This document shows, one piece after another, positions 45,529 to 58,546 of a DNA stretch of 64,000 nucleotides (position 1 is its first letter; the number at the start of each line of letters is the position of its first letter). The translations under genes and the position numbers were made by a program. The notes under the pieces are model-generated. The model was not told the DNA's origin, searched no databases, and saw only the letters and a program-made list of their open reading frames with translations. The stretch lies in assembly GCF_902713425.1 (NCBI RefSeq), contig NC_081211.1, positions 12,060,264 to 12,124,263 of the forward strand. Reading direction: 5' to 3'. Origin of the DNA: Acipenser ruthenus. Its lineage: Eukaryota > Chordata > Actinopteri > Acipenseriformes > Acipenseridae.

Positions 45529-46469
45529 CAACCTGCTCGACCTCTAAAGCATACGGGAGTGATTAGCAAGGCGAGATGCTGCAGAACCTGATCGAGGGAG
45601 CAGAACTCAGCCGAACCTGAAACCACATCTAAGAAGAAAGCAACACGGGGCAGGAAAGTCTATGTAATCCATTATGGCAGCACAACATACGTCATTTTGT
45701 TAGATAACACACTGGGGGTCCAACACAGCAGTGTGTGTAAATAGCTACAATGGAAACCAAATACTTACGGTTCAAATGGGAATCTTCATCAGATTTTAAG
45801 AACACATTTGACATACTTTACACTGCAAAGGAGGAAGGCAGGCAATGCAAATGAGGCGTGATCCATTGCTAAAAAAATACATTAAATCTCCCTTTGTGCT
45901 TCTCGGAAGACATACGACGGAGGGCGCACTGCACTTTTTCAGTTTGGGGAATGTTACAAATTAGCAGACTGTGCTTTAAAATACATATAGGGCGGGCTTC
46001 TCTGTTACAAAGAATTATCACACTTTGTATTTCTCTCCATGATGCATTGGGACAAAATACGTAGATTCATTAAAACTATTTGGAGAATGCCGGCATCGAT
46101 CCCGCTACTTCTCGCTCCTTGTATTGTGGCAGCGATTCTCATAGGCTACAATCGCTGCTTGATAAGAGCAATTCAGATTGTTCAATATTTTTTTTTTTTT
46201 TATTGGCAATGTAGTTGCCATTTGCAAATTCAAAAATAAATTGAACAATCAAAAATGATAATACTTGCTTTTGTATCACACGACAATCTTAAGGTATGCT
46301 TTAACGGCTAGGCTGTCTCAAGTTAGTTTGTATTGTTAATACCATACCTCTGTTTGATCGCTATACAATCAATATGTTGTGTAGGCTAAATTGTATAAAT
46401 AAACGCCCGGAAACATTCAAATCCAAACACGTTAAAAGATGAAATAGTGTGGAATAGAAACAAAGAATT

Positions 46470-46541
46470 TGACCTCGACGTGATTTGAACACGTAACCTT
46501 CTGATCTGGAGTCAGAGGCGCTACCGTTGCGCCACGAAGTC
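46470..46541 (-). tRNA. tRNA-Trp(CCA), unit 11
   Basis: Identical to the unit 1 gene. Confidence 0.96.
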
Positions 46542-47161
46542 CTGGCAATTTTTGTACTTGTTATGGAATGCTAGAGTGCACAGCAAGCATGCCAAACGCA
46601 TGGTAATGCCGACGCTCATACTAGGAAAACATTCATTATCACTAGCGTCATGGGAAACAGCCGTCAATAGGTGTTCGTAGCCAGCAGGGCTATGAAGCTG
46701 TCGGAAGTGTGTTTGATTCTCAGCTTTAAAAGTAAAGAAAACATAAAACAGTGCGATTTGCATTTATAATGTTCATTAATTGAAACGTAGGCATAAACAC
46801 AGTTGTACTGGCTGGGAATCGTTTCGGTTCAAATTCTTGGAAAGCAGCTATGCTGAGCAATATATCACCAACGGGGGAAAGCTGGCAGTACTGAGTGACA
46901 CAGAAGAAGGATTCTCTCAGCGCGTCTCCTCTGAATGCGCACTGGCACAAAGAGGCTTTGCTCATCTAATGACGTGGTGGAATGCAATAATGTATTGGGT
47001 TAATTTATCAACAAAAGAAACATAAACAAAAGTGTATGTAATTATTTGTGAATAAACTGTCTTACTTATACGATGGGACCAGGAACTTACATCCGCAATT
47101 TAATGATCGGCCAACCACAAAGAGACTTTGTCTTGACCAGTAATTTAAAAACATGCGGCAA

Positions 47162-47234
47162 TGGTTCTACTGGGGATAGCACCCAGGGCCTTCTGCGTGT
47201 AAAGCAGACGTGATAATCACTACACTATGGAACC
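47162..47234 (-). pseudogene. tRNA-Val(TAC) relic, unit 11
   Basis: Consensus relic. Confidence 0.85.
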
Positions 47235-47753
47235 TAGGCAGAACTGTGTCGGTGCTCCTACATTATTGTCTACATGCATCTCAAATAATTACAATGTCAT
47301 TTATCAGACCCTTCGGCGTTGTCTTTAAAAATTAAACTTCCCAGACTGAACGCAGGCTAACATTAAATCAATGAATCTTAAATATTTTCTATAGCGCCCC
47401 ATATGCGATTCACAAAATCTACTTAAAAACAAGACAATATCTCATTGTAAGCCTGGTCGAACAAAAGAAGTCTTCAGTGTAATTTTCAACAAAGAGTGCT
47501 TTCCACGATTTACGATGCTTTAGAGAGACGGAATATTGGAATTGGCAGCCGAGACTGGGGAATAAAACTGCCCGTGATCAAAGTGGGCAGAAAAGCTGCA
47601 TATTTTCCATAAGGTATTTTTGAGGAAAGAAAACGGTTCTCTCTGATTTGCAACGTTTCTATGGTTCGGCCCGGCCACTGCCGTGTGTCTGGTTAAAACG
47701 ATGAGTTCAGTTTTTTTTTCTTCTGCTTGGTAATTCAGTCTTGAGGCAACTGT

Positions 47754-47825
47754 AGCAGAGTGGCGCAGCGGAAGCGTGCTGGGCCCATAACCCAGAGGTC
47801 GATGGATCGAAACCATCCTCTGCTA
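47754..47825 (+). tRNA. Initiator tRNA-Met(CAT), unit 11
   Basis: Standard sequence with C11. Confidence 0.98.
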
Positions 47826-48862
47826 GCTTGTTTTTCTTCTGTTAGCAAAGTAGTTTTTCTAAAATATAAACTGAACTGATTTGCAAATTCAAAAAATAAA
47901 TTCATTAACAAAATAGAAAATATTTCGACTAGATGTATGTTTTCAATTTCTTCAAAAAGTAGTCTCAAGCACGTTGATTCAGTCGCTTTAAAATCCACCT
48001 CTATGTCCCGCTGCAGCAGCGCTGTGTGCTGTGGCTCGAGCTTGTTTGACGAGACAGGCAATGCAAAAATGATAAAACTTGCTTTTGTATCACACGACAA
48101 ACTTAACGTATGCTTTAACGGCTTGGCTGTCTCAAGTTAGTTTGTATTGTTAATGTAACACCTCGTTTTTGCCCAGTCGTTGTATCACATGAATTGAGCT
48201 TGCCAGTTGGGGGTGACGGTCTGCCAATACAAGTTAAGACTATATTTACCAGGATCATTTCTAGAGTGAAACATGATTTGAAGGGATTGGTCTCGGTATC
48301 CCCCAGGAGGAGCGGGAGTGTTTTCTTCTCAGCAACGAGCTGACAATGAGTGTTGTTTTTGGGCACCTGCTCGCTGCTACTGATGACCACTCCAATCTTC
48401 AGTCGATGGATTGTTGAAGGAAGGGGACACATTCTGAGTGCGTATCTCATACTGGTAGAAACGCGGAAAAAAGAAACCATCAGGCCTAAAATTGTTCAGT
48501 TGTTTAAATCAATAAGCACATTTCAAATGGATCATTGCTAATGTTAAAACAATTTAAGAACACTTTAAATAGGGCTTGACTAATATAAAAATATAGGCAT
48601 GTTATTTGCACTACGCAGGACTAGATTGAGCTTAAAAAAAGGCATTACATCTGAAAATAACTTGTGTTTACCCCCACTTACAAGGAAAGCGTCAAACTTT
48701 GTATTCGTCCTCGTAACAGTGTTAGAAAATGTAAACAGCAGTTGGAGAATGCCGAAGTCGATCATCCTAGCATGTTAAACGAGGGCATTTCTCATGTAAG
48801 CCACATCCAGTAATAGATCGTTTGTACTGTTCTCAATGGTCCGCATCCCAGCCTGAGACCAC

Positions 48863-49410
48863 GATCCAATTGTAAAACTTTACAATGCATTAGTAAGACC
48901 TTACCTAGAATATTGTGATCAGTTCTGATCACCTCTCTACAAAAAGGATATTGCTGCTCTAGAAAGAGTGCAAAGAAGAGCAACCAGAAATATCCCAGGT
49001 TTAAAAGGCATGTTGTATGCAGACAGGCTAAAAGAATTGAATCTATTCAGTCTTGAACAAAAAAGACTACGCGGCGATCTGATTCAAACATTCAACATCC
49101 TAAAAGGTAGAGACAATGTCGACCCAGGGGACTTCTTTTTTGACATGAAAAAAGAAACAAGGACCAGCGGTCACAAATGGAGATTACATAAAGGGGCATT
49201 CAAAACAGAAAATAGCAGGCACTTTTTTACACAGAGAATTGTGAGGGTCTGGAACCAACTCCCCAGTAATGTTGAAGCTGACACCCTGGGATCCTTCAAG
49301 AAGCTGCTTGATGAGAGTCTGGGATCAATAAGCTACTAACTACCAAACGAGCAAGATGGGCTGAATGGCCTCCTCTCGTTTGGAAACTTTCTTATGTTCT
49401 TATGTTCCTA
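48863..49410 (+). mobile_element. CR1-like LINE 3' end, unit 11
   Basis: Majority allele with Arg to Ser (ENSRHF); gattcaaaca for gattcagaca is shared with units 12 to 14. Confidence 0.85.
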
Positions 49411-49823
49411 TATCCTATTGTGCTTGTTAAGCCATAGCGTGAATCTTGAAAACGTCTTGTTTGTTTAACAAAGCCAGCAGTCACTTTATTGATCACCCTG
49501 TGGATTAAACGCTATTGGAACACAGATGATTGTGTTGAAGATGTTAATAGACTTTCAATGTACGCGTTGTAGAGCTAAGCGTTTGTTGAGGCAGTTCAAG
49601 CGCTGCACATTCAGGCAGCCGGTTGCAGTCTTTACCTGTTTCCTAGATGTTTGCCATTTGGTCTTACTCTGGAAGGAGTAGAAAAAAAGCTAAACCATTT
49701 GTTGAGAACCGCATTTGGGAGAAAACTTAAGTGTTTCAAAATGCATTTGTAAAGTGCATTTGTCTATTAGGTTGTTTATGGTGTGACAAAAAGAATGCTA
49801 TCTCGAAAACGCAGTCCTGTCAA

Positions 49824-49896
49824 GCCGAAATAGCTCAGTTGGGAGAGCGTTAGACTGAAGATCTAAAGGTCCCTGGTTCGATCCCGGGTTTCGGCA
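49824..49896 (+). tRNA. tRNA-Phe(GAA), unit 11
   Basis: Standard array Phe sequence. Confidence 0.98.
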
Positions 49897-50031
49897 AACA
49901 CCAAGACATTTTGTTTTGTTTTGTATTATTTTGAACTAAAAACAGAGCACATTTTTTTCTTCATTGTAATTGGAGGAAATAACAACGTATTAGTGCCATT
50001 TTCTAATGTGATTAAGAAATTCAAAAAGCAT

Positions 50032-50063
50032 CGTCCCTGGGTGGGCTTGAACCACCAACCTTC

Positions 50064-50099
<36 letters not shown>

Positions 50100-50105
50100 A
50101 GAGAC
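50032..50105 (-). tRNA. tRNA-Asn(GTT), unit 11
   Basis: Majority sequence, full stems. Confidence 0.97.
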
Positions 50106-51045
50106 CAACCTGCTCGACCTCTAAAGCATACGGGAGTGATTAGCAAGGCGAGATGCTGCAGAACCTGATCGAGGGAGCAGAACTCAGCCGAACCTGAAAC
50201 CACATCTCAGAAGAAAGCAACACGGGGCAGGAAAGTCTATGTAATCCATTATGGCAGCACAACATACGTCATTTTGTTAGATAACACACTGGGGGTCCAA
50301 CACAGCAGTGTGTGTAAATAGCTACAATGGAAACCAAATACTTACGGTTCAAATGGGAATCTTCATCAGATTTTAAGAACACATTTGACATACTTTACAC
50401 TGCAAAGGAGGAAGGCAGGCAATGCAAATGAGGCGTGATCCATTCCTAAAAAAATACATTAAATCTCCCTTTGTGCTTCTCGGAAGACATACGACGGAGG
50501 GCGCACTGCACTTTTTCAGTTTGGGGAATGTTACAAATTAGCAGACTGTGCTTTAAAATACATATAGGGCGGGCTTCTCTGTTACAAAGAATTATCACAC
50601 TTTGTATTTCTCTCCATGATGCATTGGGACAAAATACGTAGATTCATTAAAACTATTTGGAGAATGCGGGCATCGATCCCGCTACTTCTCGCTCCTTGTA
50701 TTGTGGCAGCGATTCTCATAGGCTACAATCGCTGCTTGATAAGAGCGATTCAGATTGTTCAATATTTTTTTTTTTTTATTGGCAATGTAGTTGCCATTTG
50801 CAAATTCAAAAATAAATTGAACAATCAAAAATGATAATACTTGCTTTTGTATCACACGACAATCTTAAGGTATGCTTTAACGGCTAGGCTGTCTCAAGTT
50901 AGTTTGTATTGTTAATACCATACCTCTGTTTGATCGCTATACAATCAATATGTTGTGTAGGCTAAATTGTATAAATAAACGCCCGGAAACATTCAAATCC
51001 AAACACGTTAAAAGATGAAATAGTGTGGAATAGAAACAAAGAATT

Positions 51046-51117
51046 TGACCTCGACGTGATTTGAACACGTAACCTTCTGATATGGAGTCAGAGGCGCTAC
51101 CGTTGCGCCACGAAGTC
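51046..51117 (-). tRNA. tRNA-Trp(CCA) with T37, unit 12
   Basis: One change: the anticodon loop is CTCCATA, so position 37 next to the anticodon is T instead of G. Position 37 is almost always a purine, so decoding may be affected. All stems and promoter boxes are intact. Confidence 0.9.
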
Positions 51118-51737
51118 CTGGGAATTTTTGTCCTTGTTATGGAATGCTAGAGTGCACAGCAAGCATGCCAAACGCATGGTAATGCCGACGCTCATACTAG
51201 GAAAACATTCATTATCACTAGCGTCATGGGAAACAGCCGTCAATAGGTGTTCGTAGCCAGCAGGGCTATGAAGCTGTCGGAAGTGTGTTTGATTCTCAGC
51301 TTTAAAAGTAAAGAAAACATAAAACAGTGCGATTTGCATTTATAATGTTCATTAATTGAAACGTAGGCATAAACACAGTTGTACTGGCTGGGAATCGTTT
51401 CGGTTCAAATTCTTGGAAAGCAGCTATGCTGAGCAATATATCACCAACGGGGGAAAGCTGGCAGTACTGAGTGACACAGAAGAAGGATTCTCTCAGCGCG
51501 TCTCCTCTGAATGCGCACTGGCACAAAGAGGCTTTGCTCATCTAATGACGTGGCGGAATGCAATAATGTATTGGGTTAATTTATCAACAAAAGAAACATA
51601 AACAAAAGTGTATGTAATTATTTGTGAATAAACTGTCTTACTTATACGATGGGACCAGGAACTTACATCCGCAATTTAATGATCGGCCAACCACAAAGAG
51701 ACTTTGTCTTGACCAGTAATTTAAAAACATGCGGCAA

Positions 51738-51810
51738 TGGTTCTACTGGGGATAGCACCCAGGGCCTTCTGCGTGTAAAGCAGACGTGATAATCACTACA
51801 CTATGGAACC
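51738..51810 (-). pseudogene. tRNA-Val(TAC) relic, unit 12
   Basis: Consensus relic. Confidence 0.85.
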
Positions 51811-52329
51811 TAGGCAGAACTGTGTCGGTGCTCCTACATTATTGTCTACATGCATCTCAAATAATTACAATGTCATTTATCAGACCCTTCGGCGTTGTCT
51901 TTAAAAATTAAACTTCCCAGACCGAACGCAGGCTAACATTAAATCAATGAATCTTAAATATTTTCTATAGCGCCCCATATGCGATTCACAAAATCTACTT
52001 AAAAACAAGACAATATCTCATTGTAAGCCTGGTCGAACAAAAGAAGTCTTCAGTGTAATTTTCAACAAAGAGTGCTTTCCACGATTTACGATGCTTTAGA
52101 GAGACGGAATATTGGAATTGGCAGCCGAGACTGGGGAATAAAACTGCCCGTGATCAAAGTGGGCAGAAAAGCTGCATATTTTCCATAAGGTATTTTTGAG
52201 GAAAGAAAACGGTTCTCTCTGATTTGCAACGTTTCTATGGTTCGGCCCGGCCACTGCCGTGTGTCTGGTTAAAACGATGAGTTCAGTTTTTTTTTCTTCT
52301 GCTTGGTAATTCAGTCTTGAGGCAACTGT

Positions 52330-52401
52330 AGCAGAGTGGCGCAGCGGAAGGGTGCTGGGCCCATAACCCAGAGGTCGATGGATCGAAACCATCCTCTGCT
52401 A
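52330..52401 (+). tRNA. Initiator tRNA-Met(CAT), D-stem variant, unit 12
   Basis: C23 to G (gaagggtgct) leaves G12 facing G23 in the D-stem. The anticodon stem G-C run is intact. Confidence 0.92.
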
Positions 52402-53438
52402 GCTTGTTTTTCTTCTGTTAGCAAAGTAGTTTTTCTAAAATATAAACTGAACTGATTTGCAAATTCAAAAAATAAATTCATTAACAAAATAAAAAATATT
52501 TCGACTAGATGTATGTTTTCAATTTCTTCAAAAAGTAGTCTCAAGCTCGTTGATTCAGTCGCTTTAAAATCCACCTCTATGTCCCGCTGCAGCAGCGCTG
52601 TGTGCTGTGGCTCGAGCTTGTTTGACGAGACAGGCAATGCAAAAATGATAAAACTTGCTTTTGTATCACACGACAAACTTAACGTGTGCTTTAACGGCTT
52701 GGCTGTCTCAAGTTAGTTTGTATTGTTAATGTAACACCTCGTTTTTGCCCAGTCGTTGTATCACATGAATTGAGCTTGCCAGTTGGGGGTGACGGTCTGC
52801 CAATACATGTTAAGACTATATTTGCAAGGATCATTTCTAGAGTGAAACATGTTTTGAAGGGATTGGTCTCGGTATCCCCCAGGAGGAGCGGGAGTGTTTT
52901 CTTCTCAGCAACGAGCTGACAATGAGTGTTGTTTTTGGGCACCTGCTCGCTGCTACTGATGACCACTCCAATCTTCAGTCGGTGGATTGTTGAAGGAAGG
53001 GGACACATTCTGAGTGCGTATCTCATACTGGTAGAAACGCGGAAAAAAGAAACCATCAAGCCTAAAATTGTTCAGTTGTTTAAATCAATAAGCACATTTC
53101 AAATGGATCATTGCTAATGTTAAAACAATTTAAGAACACTTTAAATAGGGCTTGACTAATATAAAAATATAGGCATGTTATTTGCACTACGCAGGACTAG
53201 ATTGAGCTTAAAAAAAGGCATTACATCTGAAAATAACTTGTGTTTACCCCCACTTACAAGGAAAGCGTCAAACTTTGTATTTGTCCTCGTAACAGTGTTA
53301 GAAAATGTAAACAGCAGTTGGAGAATGCCGAAGTCGATCATCCTAGCATGTTAAACGAGGGCATTTCTCATGTAAGCCACATCCAGTAGTAGATCGTTTG
53401 TACTGTTCTCAATGGTCCGCATCCCAGCCTGAGACCAC

Positions 53439-53986
53439 GATCCAATTGTAAAACTTTACAATGCATTAGTAAGACCTTACCTAGAATATTGTGATCAGTT
53501 CTGATCACCTCTCTACAAAAAGGATATTGCTGCTCTAGAAAGAGTGCAAAGAAGAGCAACCAGAAATATCCCAGGTTTAAAAGGCATGTTGTATGCAGAC
53601 AGGCTAAAAGAATTGAATCTATTCAGTCTTGAACAAAAAAGACTACGCGGTGATCTGATTCAAACATTCAACATCCTAAAAGGTAGAGACAATGTCGACC
53701 CAGGGGACTTCTTTTTTGACATGAAAAAAGAAACAAGGACCAGCGGTCACAAATGGAGATTACATAAAGGGGCATTCAAAACAGAAAATAGGAGGCACTT
53801 TTTTACACAGAGAATTGTGAGGGTCTGGAACCAACTCCCCAGTAATGTTGAAGCTGACACCCTGGGATCCTTCAAGAAGCTGCTTGATGAGAGTCTGGGA
53901 TCAATAAGCTACTAACTACCAAACGAGCAAGATGGGCTGAATGGCCTCCTCTCGTTTGGAAACTTTCTTATGTTCTTATGTTCCTA
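53439..53986 (+). mobile_element. CR1-like LINE 3' end, unit 12
   Basis: Majority protein allele with two silent changes (ggtgatc, gattcaaaca). Confidence 0.85.
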
Positions 53987-54399
53987 TATCCTATTGTGCT
54001 TGTTAAGCCATAGCGTGAATCTTGAAAACGTCTTGTTTGTTTAACAAAGCCAGCAGTCACTTTATTGATCACCCTGTGGATTAAACGCTATTGGAACACA
54101 GATGATTGTGTTGAAGATGTTAATAGACTTTCAATGTACGCGTTGTAGAGCTAAGCGTTTGTTGAGGCAGTTCAAGCGCTGCACATTCAGGCAGCCGGTT
54201 GCAGTCTTTACCTGTTTCCTAGATGTTTGCCATTTGGTCTTACTCTGGAAGGAGTAGAAAAAAAGCTAAACCATTTGTTGAGAACCGCATATGGGAGAAA
54301 ACTTAAGTGTTTCAAAATGCATTTGTAAAGTGCATTTGTCTATTAGGTTGTTTATGGTGTGACAAAAAGAATGCTATCTCGAAAACGCAGTCCTGTCAA

Positions 54400-54472
54400 G
54401 CCGAAATAGCTCAGTTGGGAGAGTGTTAGACTGAAGACCTAAAGGTCTCTGGTTCGATCCCGGGTTTCGGCA
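54400..54472 (+). tRNA. tRNA-Phe(GAA), variant, unit 12
   Basis: Three changes: C25 to T (wobble), T39 to C (A31 faces C39 at the top of the anticodon stem) and C49 to T (wobble, also in unit 1). Confidence 0.88.
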
Positions 54473-54607
54473 AACACCAAGACATTTTGTTTTGTTTTGT
54501 ATTATTTTGAACTAAAAACAGAGCACATTTTTTTCTTCATTGTAATTGAAGGAAATAACAACGTATTAGTGCCATTTTCTAATGTGATTAAGAAATTCAA
54601 AAAGCAT

Positions 54608-54639
54608 CGTCCCTGGGTGGGCTTGAACCACCAACCTTC

Positions 54640-54675
<36 letters not shown>

Positions 54676-54681
54676 AGAGAC
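54608..54681 (-). tRNA. tRNA-Asn(GTT), unit 12
   Basis: Majority sequence, full stems. Confidence 0.97.
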
Positions 54682-55622
54682 CAACCTGCTCGACTTCTAA
54701 AGCATACGGGAGTGATTAGCAAGGCGAGATGCTGCAGAACCTGATCGAGGGAGCAGAACTCAGCCGAACCTGAAACCACATCTAAGAAGAAAGCAACACG
54801 GGGCAGGAAAGTCTATGTAATCCATTATGGCAGCACAACATACGTCATTTTGTTAGATAACACACTGGGGGTCCAACACAGCAGTGTGTGTAAATAGCTA
54901 CAATGGAAACCAAATACTTACGGTTCAAATGGGAATCTTCATCAGATTTTAAGAACACATTTGACATACTTTACACTGCAAAGGAGGAAGGCAGGCAATG
55001 CAAATGAGGCGTGATCCATTGCTAAAAAAATACATTAAATCTCCCTTTGTGCTTCTCGGAAGACATACGACGGAGGGCGCACTGCACTTTTTCAGTTTGG
55101 GGAATGTTACAAATTAGCAGACTGTGCTTTAAAATACATATAGGGCGGGCTTCTCTGTTACAAAGAATTATCACACTTTGTATTTCTCTCCATGATGCAT
55201 TGGGACAAAATACGTAGATTCATTAAAACTATTTGGAGAATGCGGGCATCGATCCCGCTACTTCTCGCTCCTTGTATTGTGGCAGCGATTCTCATAGGCT
55301 ACAATCGCTGCTTGATAAGAGCAATTCAGATTGTTCAATATTTTTTTTTTTTTTATTGGCAATGTAGTTGCCATTTGCAAATTCAAAAATAAATTGAACA
55401 ATCAAAAATGATAATACTTGCTTTTGTATCACACGACAATCTTAAGGTATGCTTTAACGGCTAGGCTGTCTCAAGTTAGTTTGTATTGTTAATACCATAC
55501 CTCTGTTTGATCGCTATACAATCAATATGTTGTGTAGGCTAAATTGTATAAATAAACGCCCGGAAACATTCAAATCCAAACACGTTAAAAGATGAAATAG
55601 TGTGGAATAGAAACAAAGAATT

Positions 55623-55694
55623 TGACCTCGACGTGATTTAACCACGTAACCTTCTGATCTGGAGTCAGAGGCGCTACCGTTGCGCCACGAAGTC
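55623..55694 (-). pseudogene. tRNA-Trp(CCA) with damaged T-loop, unit 13
   Basis: The T-loop reads GTTAAAT instead of TTCAAAT, losing T54 and C56, so the B box is broken and the G19-C56 contact is gone. The anticodon arm is intact. Probably a pseudogene. Confidence 0.8.
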
Positions 55695-56314
55695 CTGGGA
55701 ATTTTTGTCCTTGTTATGGAATGCTAGAGTGCACAGCAAGCATGCCAAACGCATGGTAATGCCGACGCTCATACTAGGAAAACATTCATTATCACTAGCG
55801 TCATGGGAAACAGCCGTCAATAGGTGTTCGTAGCCAGCAGGGCTATGAAGCTGTCGGAAGTGTGTTTGATTCTCAGCTTTAAAAGTAAAGAAAACATAAA
55901 ACAGTGCGATTTGCATTTATAATGTTCATTAATTGAAACGTAGGCATAAACACAGTTGTACTGGCTGGGAATCGTTTCGGTTCAAATTCTTGGAAAGCAG
56001 CTATGCTGAGCAATATATCACCAACGGGGGAAAGCTGGCAGTACTGAGTGACACAGAAGAAGGATTCTCTCAGCGCGTCTCCTCTGAATGCGCACTGGCA
56101 CAAAGAGGCTTTGCTCATCTAATGACGTGGCGGAATGCAATAATGTATTGGGTTAATTTATCAACAAAAGAAACATAAACAAAAGTGTATGTAATTATTT
56201 GTGAATAAACTGTCTTACTTATACGATGGGACCAGGAACTTACATCCGCAATTTAATGATCGGCCAACCACAAAGAGACTTTGTCTTGACCAGTAATTTA
56301 AAAACATGCGGCAA

Positions 56315-56387
56315 TGGTTCTACTGGGGATAGCACCCAGGGCCTTCTGCGTGTAAAGCAGACGTGATAATCACTACACTATGGAACC
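56315..56387 (-). pseudogene. tRNA-Val(TAC) relic, unit 13
   Basis: Consensus relic. Confidence 0.85.
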
Positions 56388-56906
56388 TAGGCAGAACTGT
56401 GTCGGTGCTCCTACATTATTGTCTACATGCATCTCAAATAATTACAATGTCATTTATCAGACCCTTCGGCGTTGTCTTTAAAAATTAAACTTCCCAGACC
56501 GAACGCAGGCTAACATTAAATCAATGAATCTTAAATATTTTCTATAGCGCCCCATATGCGATTCACAAAATCTACTTAAAAACAAGACAATATCTCATTG
56601 TAAGCCTGGTCGAACAAAAGAAGTCTTCAGTGTAATTTTCAACAAAGAGTGCTTTCCACGATTTACGATGCTTTAGAGAGACGGAATATTGGAATTGGCA
56701 GCCGAGACTGGGGAATAAAACTGCCCGTGATCAAAGTGGGCAGAAAAGCTGCATATTTTCCATAAGGTATTTTTGAGGAAAGAAAACGGTTCTCTCTGAT
56801 TTGCAACGTTTCTATGGTTCGGCCCGGCCACTGCCGTGTGTCTGGTTAAAACGATGAGTTCAGTTTTTTTTTCTTCTGCTTGGTAATTCAGTCTTGAGGC
56901 AACTGT

Positions 56907-56978
56907 AGCAGAGTGGCGCAGCGGAAGCGTGCTGGGCCCATAACCCAGAGGTCGATGGATCGAAACCATCCTCTGCTA
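56907..56978 (+). tRNA. Initiator tRNA-Met(CAT), unit 13
   Basis: Standard sequence with C11. Confidence 0.98.
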
Positions 56979-57998
56979 GCTTGTTTTTCTTCTGTTAGCA
57001 AAGTAGTTTTTCTAAAATATAAACTGAACTGATTTGCAAATTCAAAAAATAGAAAATATTTCGACTAGATGTATGTTTTCAATTTCTTCAAAAAGTAGTC
57101 TCAAGCTCGTTGATTCAGTCGCTTTAAAATCCACCTCTATGTCCCGCTGCAGCAGCGCTGTGTGCTGTGGCTCGAGCTTGTTTGACGAGACAGGCAATGC
57201 AAAAATGATAAAACTTACTTTTGTATCACACGACAAACTTAACGTGTGCTTTAACGGCTTGGCTGTCTCAAGTTAGTTTGTATTGTTAATGTAACACCTC
57301 GTTTTTGCCCAGTCGTTGTATCACATGAATTGAGCTTGCCAGTTGGGGGTGACGGTCTGCCAATACAAGTTAAGACTATATTTGCAAGGATCATTTCTAG
57401 AGTGAAACATGTTTTGAAGGGATTGGTCTCGGTATCCCCCAGGAGGAGCGGGAGTGTTTTCTTCTCAGCAACGAGCTGACAATGAGTGTTGTTTTTGGGC
57501 ACCTGCTCGCTGCTACTGATGACCACTCCAATCTTCAGTCGGTGGATTGTTGAAGGAAGGGGACACATTCTGAGTGCGTATCTCATACTGGTAGAAACGC
57601 GGAAAAAAGAAACCATCAAGCCTAAAATTGTTCAGTTGTTTAAATCAATAAGCAAATTTCAAATGGATCATTGCTAATGTTAAAACAATTTAAGAACACT
57701 TTAAATAGGGCTTGACTAATATAAAAATATAGGCATGTTATTTGCACTACGCAGGACTAGATTGAGCTTAAAAAAAGGCATTACATCTGAAAATAACTTG
57801 TGTTTACCCCCACTTACAAGGAAAGCGTCAAACTTTGTATTCGTCCTCGTAACAGTGTTAGAAAATGTAAACAGCAGTTGGAGAATGCCGAAGTCGATCA
57901 TCCTAGCATGTTAAACGAGGGCATTTCTCATGTAAGCCACATCCAGTAATAGATCGTTTGTACTGTTCTCAATGGTCCGCATCCCAGCCTGAGACCAC

Positions 57999-58546
57999 GA
58001 TCCAATTGTAAAACTTTACAATGCATTAGTAAGACCTTACCTAAAATATTGTGATCAGTTCTGATCACCTCTCTACAAAAAGGATATTGCTGCTCTAGAA
58101 AGAGTGCAAAGAAGAGCAACCAGAAATATCCCAGGTTTAAAAGGCATGTTGTATGCAGACAGGCTAAAAGAACTGAATCTATTCAGTCTTGAACAAAAAA
58201 GACTACGCGGCGATCTGATTCAAACATTCAACATCCTAAAAGGTAGAGACAATGTCGACCCAGGGGACTTCTTTTTTGACATGAAAAAAGAAACAAGGAC
58301 CAGCGGTCACAAATGGAGATTACATAAAGGGGCATTCAAAACAGAAAATAGGAGGCACTTTTTTACACAGAGAATTGTGAGGGTCTGGAACCAACTCCCC
58401 AGTAATGTTGAAGCTGACACCCTGGGATCCTTCAAGAAGCTGCTTGATGAGAGTCTGGGATCAATAAGCTACTAACTACCAAACGAGCAAGATGGGCTGA
58501 ATGGCCTCCTCTCGTTTGGAAACTTTCTTATGTTCTTATGTTCCTA
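57999..58546 (+). mobile_element. CR1-like LINE 3' end, unit 13
   Basis: Has ctaaaatatt for ctagaatatt near 58042, shared only with unit 14. Confidence 0.85.

Larger units (their letters stand above)
41201..45771. repeat. Array unit 10
   Basis: Sister of unit 9. It adds a 6 bp loss in the LINE 5' flank (ggtcccagcc near 44267) and a variant Trp gene. Its left end (Ala half with gaatgccggcat) matches unit 11, so the duplicated block starts and stops inside the unit as drawn here. Confidence 0.97.
45772..50348. repeat. Array unit 11
   Basis: Carries standard Trp, iMet, Phe and Asn genes, one of the few copies in which all four look fully sound. Its left end matches unit 10 (gaatgccggcat). Confidence 0.97.
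50349..54924. repeat. Array unit 12
   Basis: All three of Trp (G37 to T), iMet (C23 to G) and Phe (three changes) are altered; Asn is standard. It shares the sequence right after Trp (gggaatttttgtccttg) with unit 13. Confidence 0.97.
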
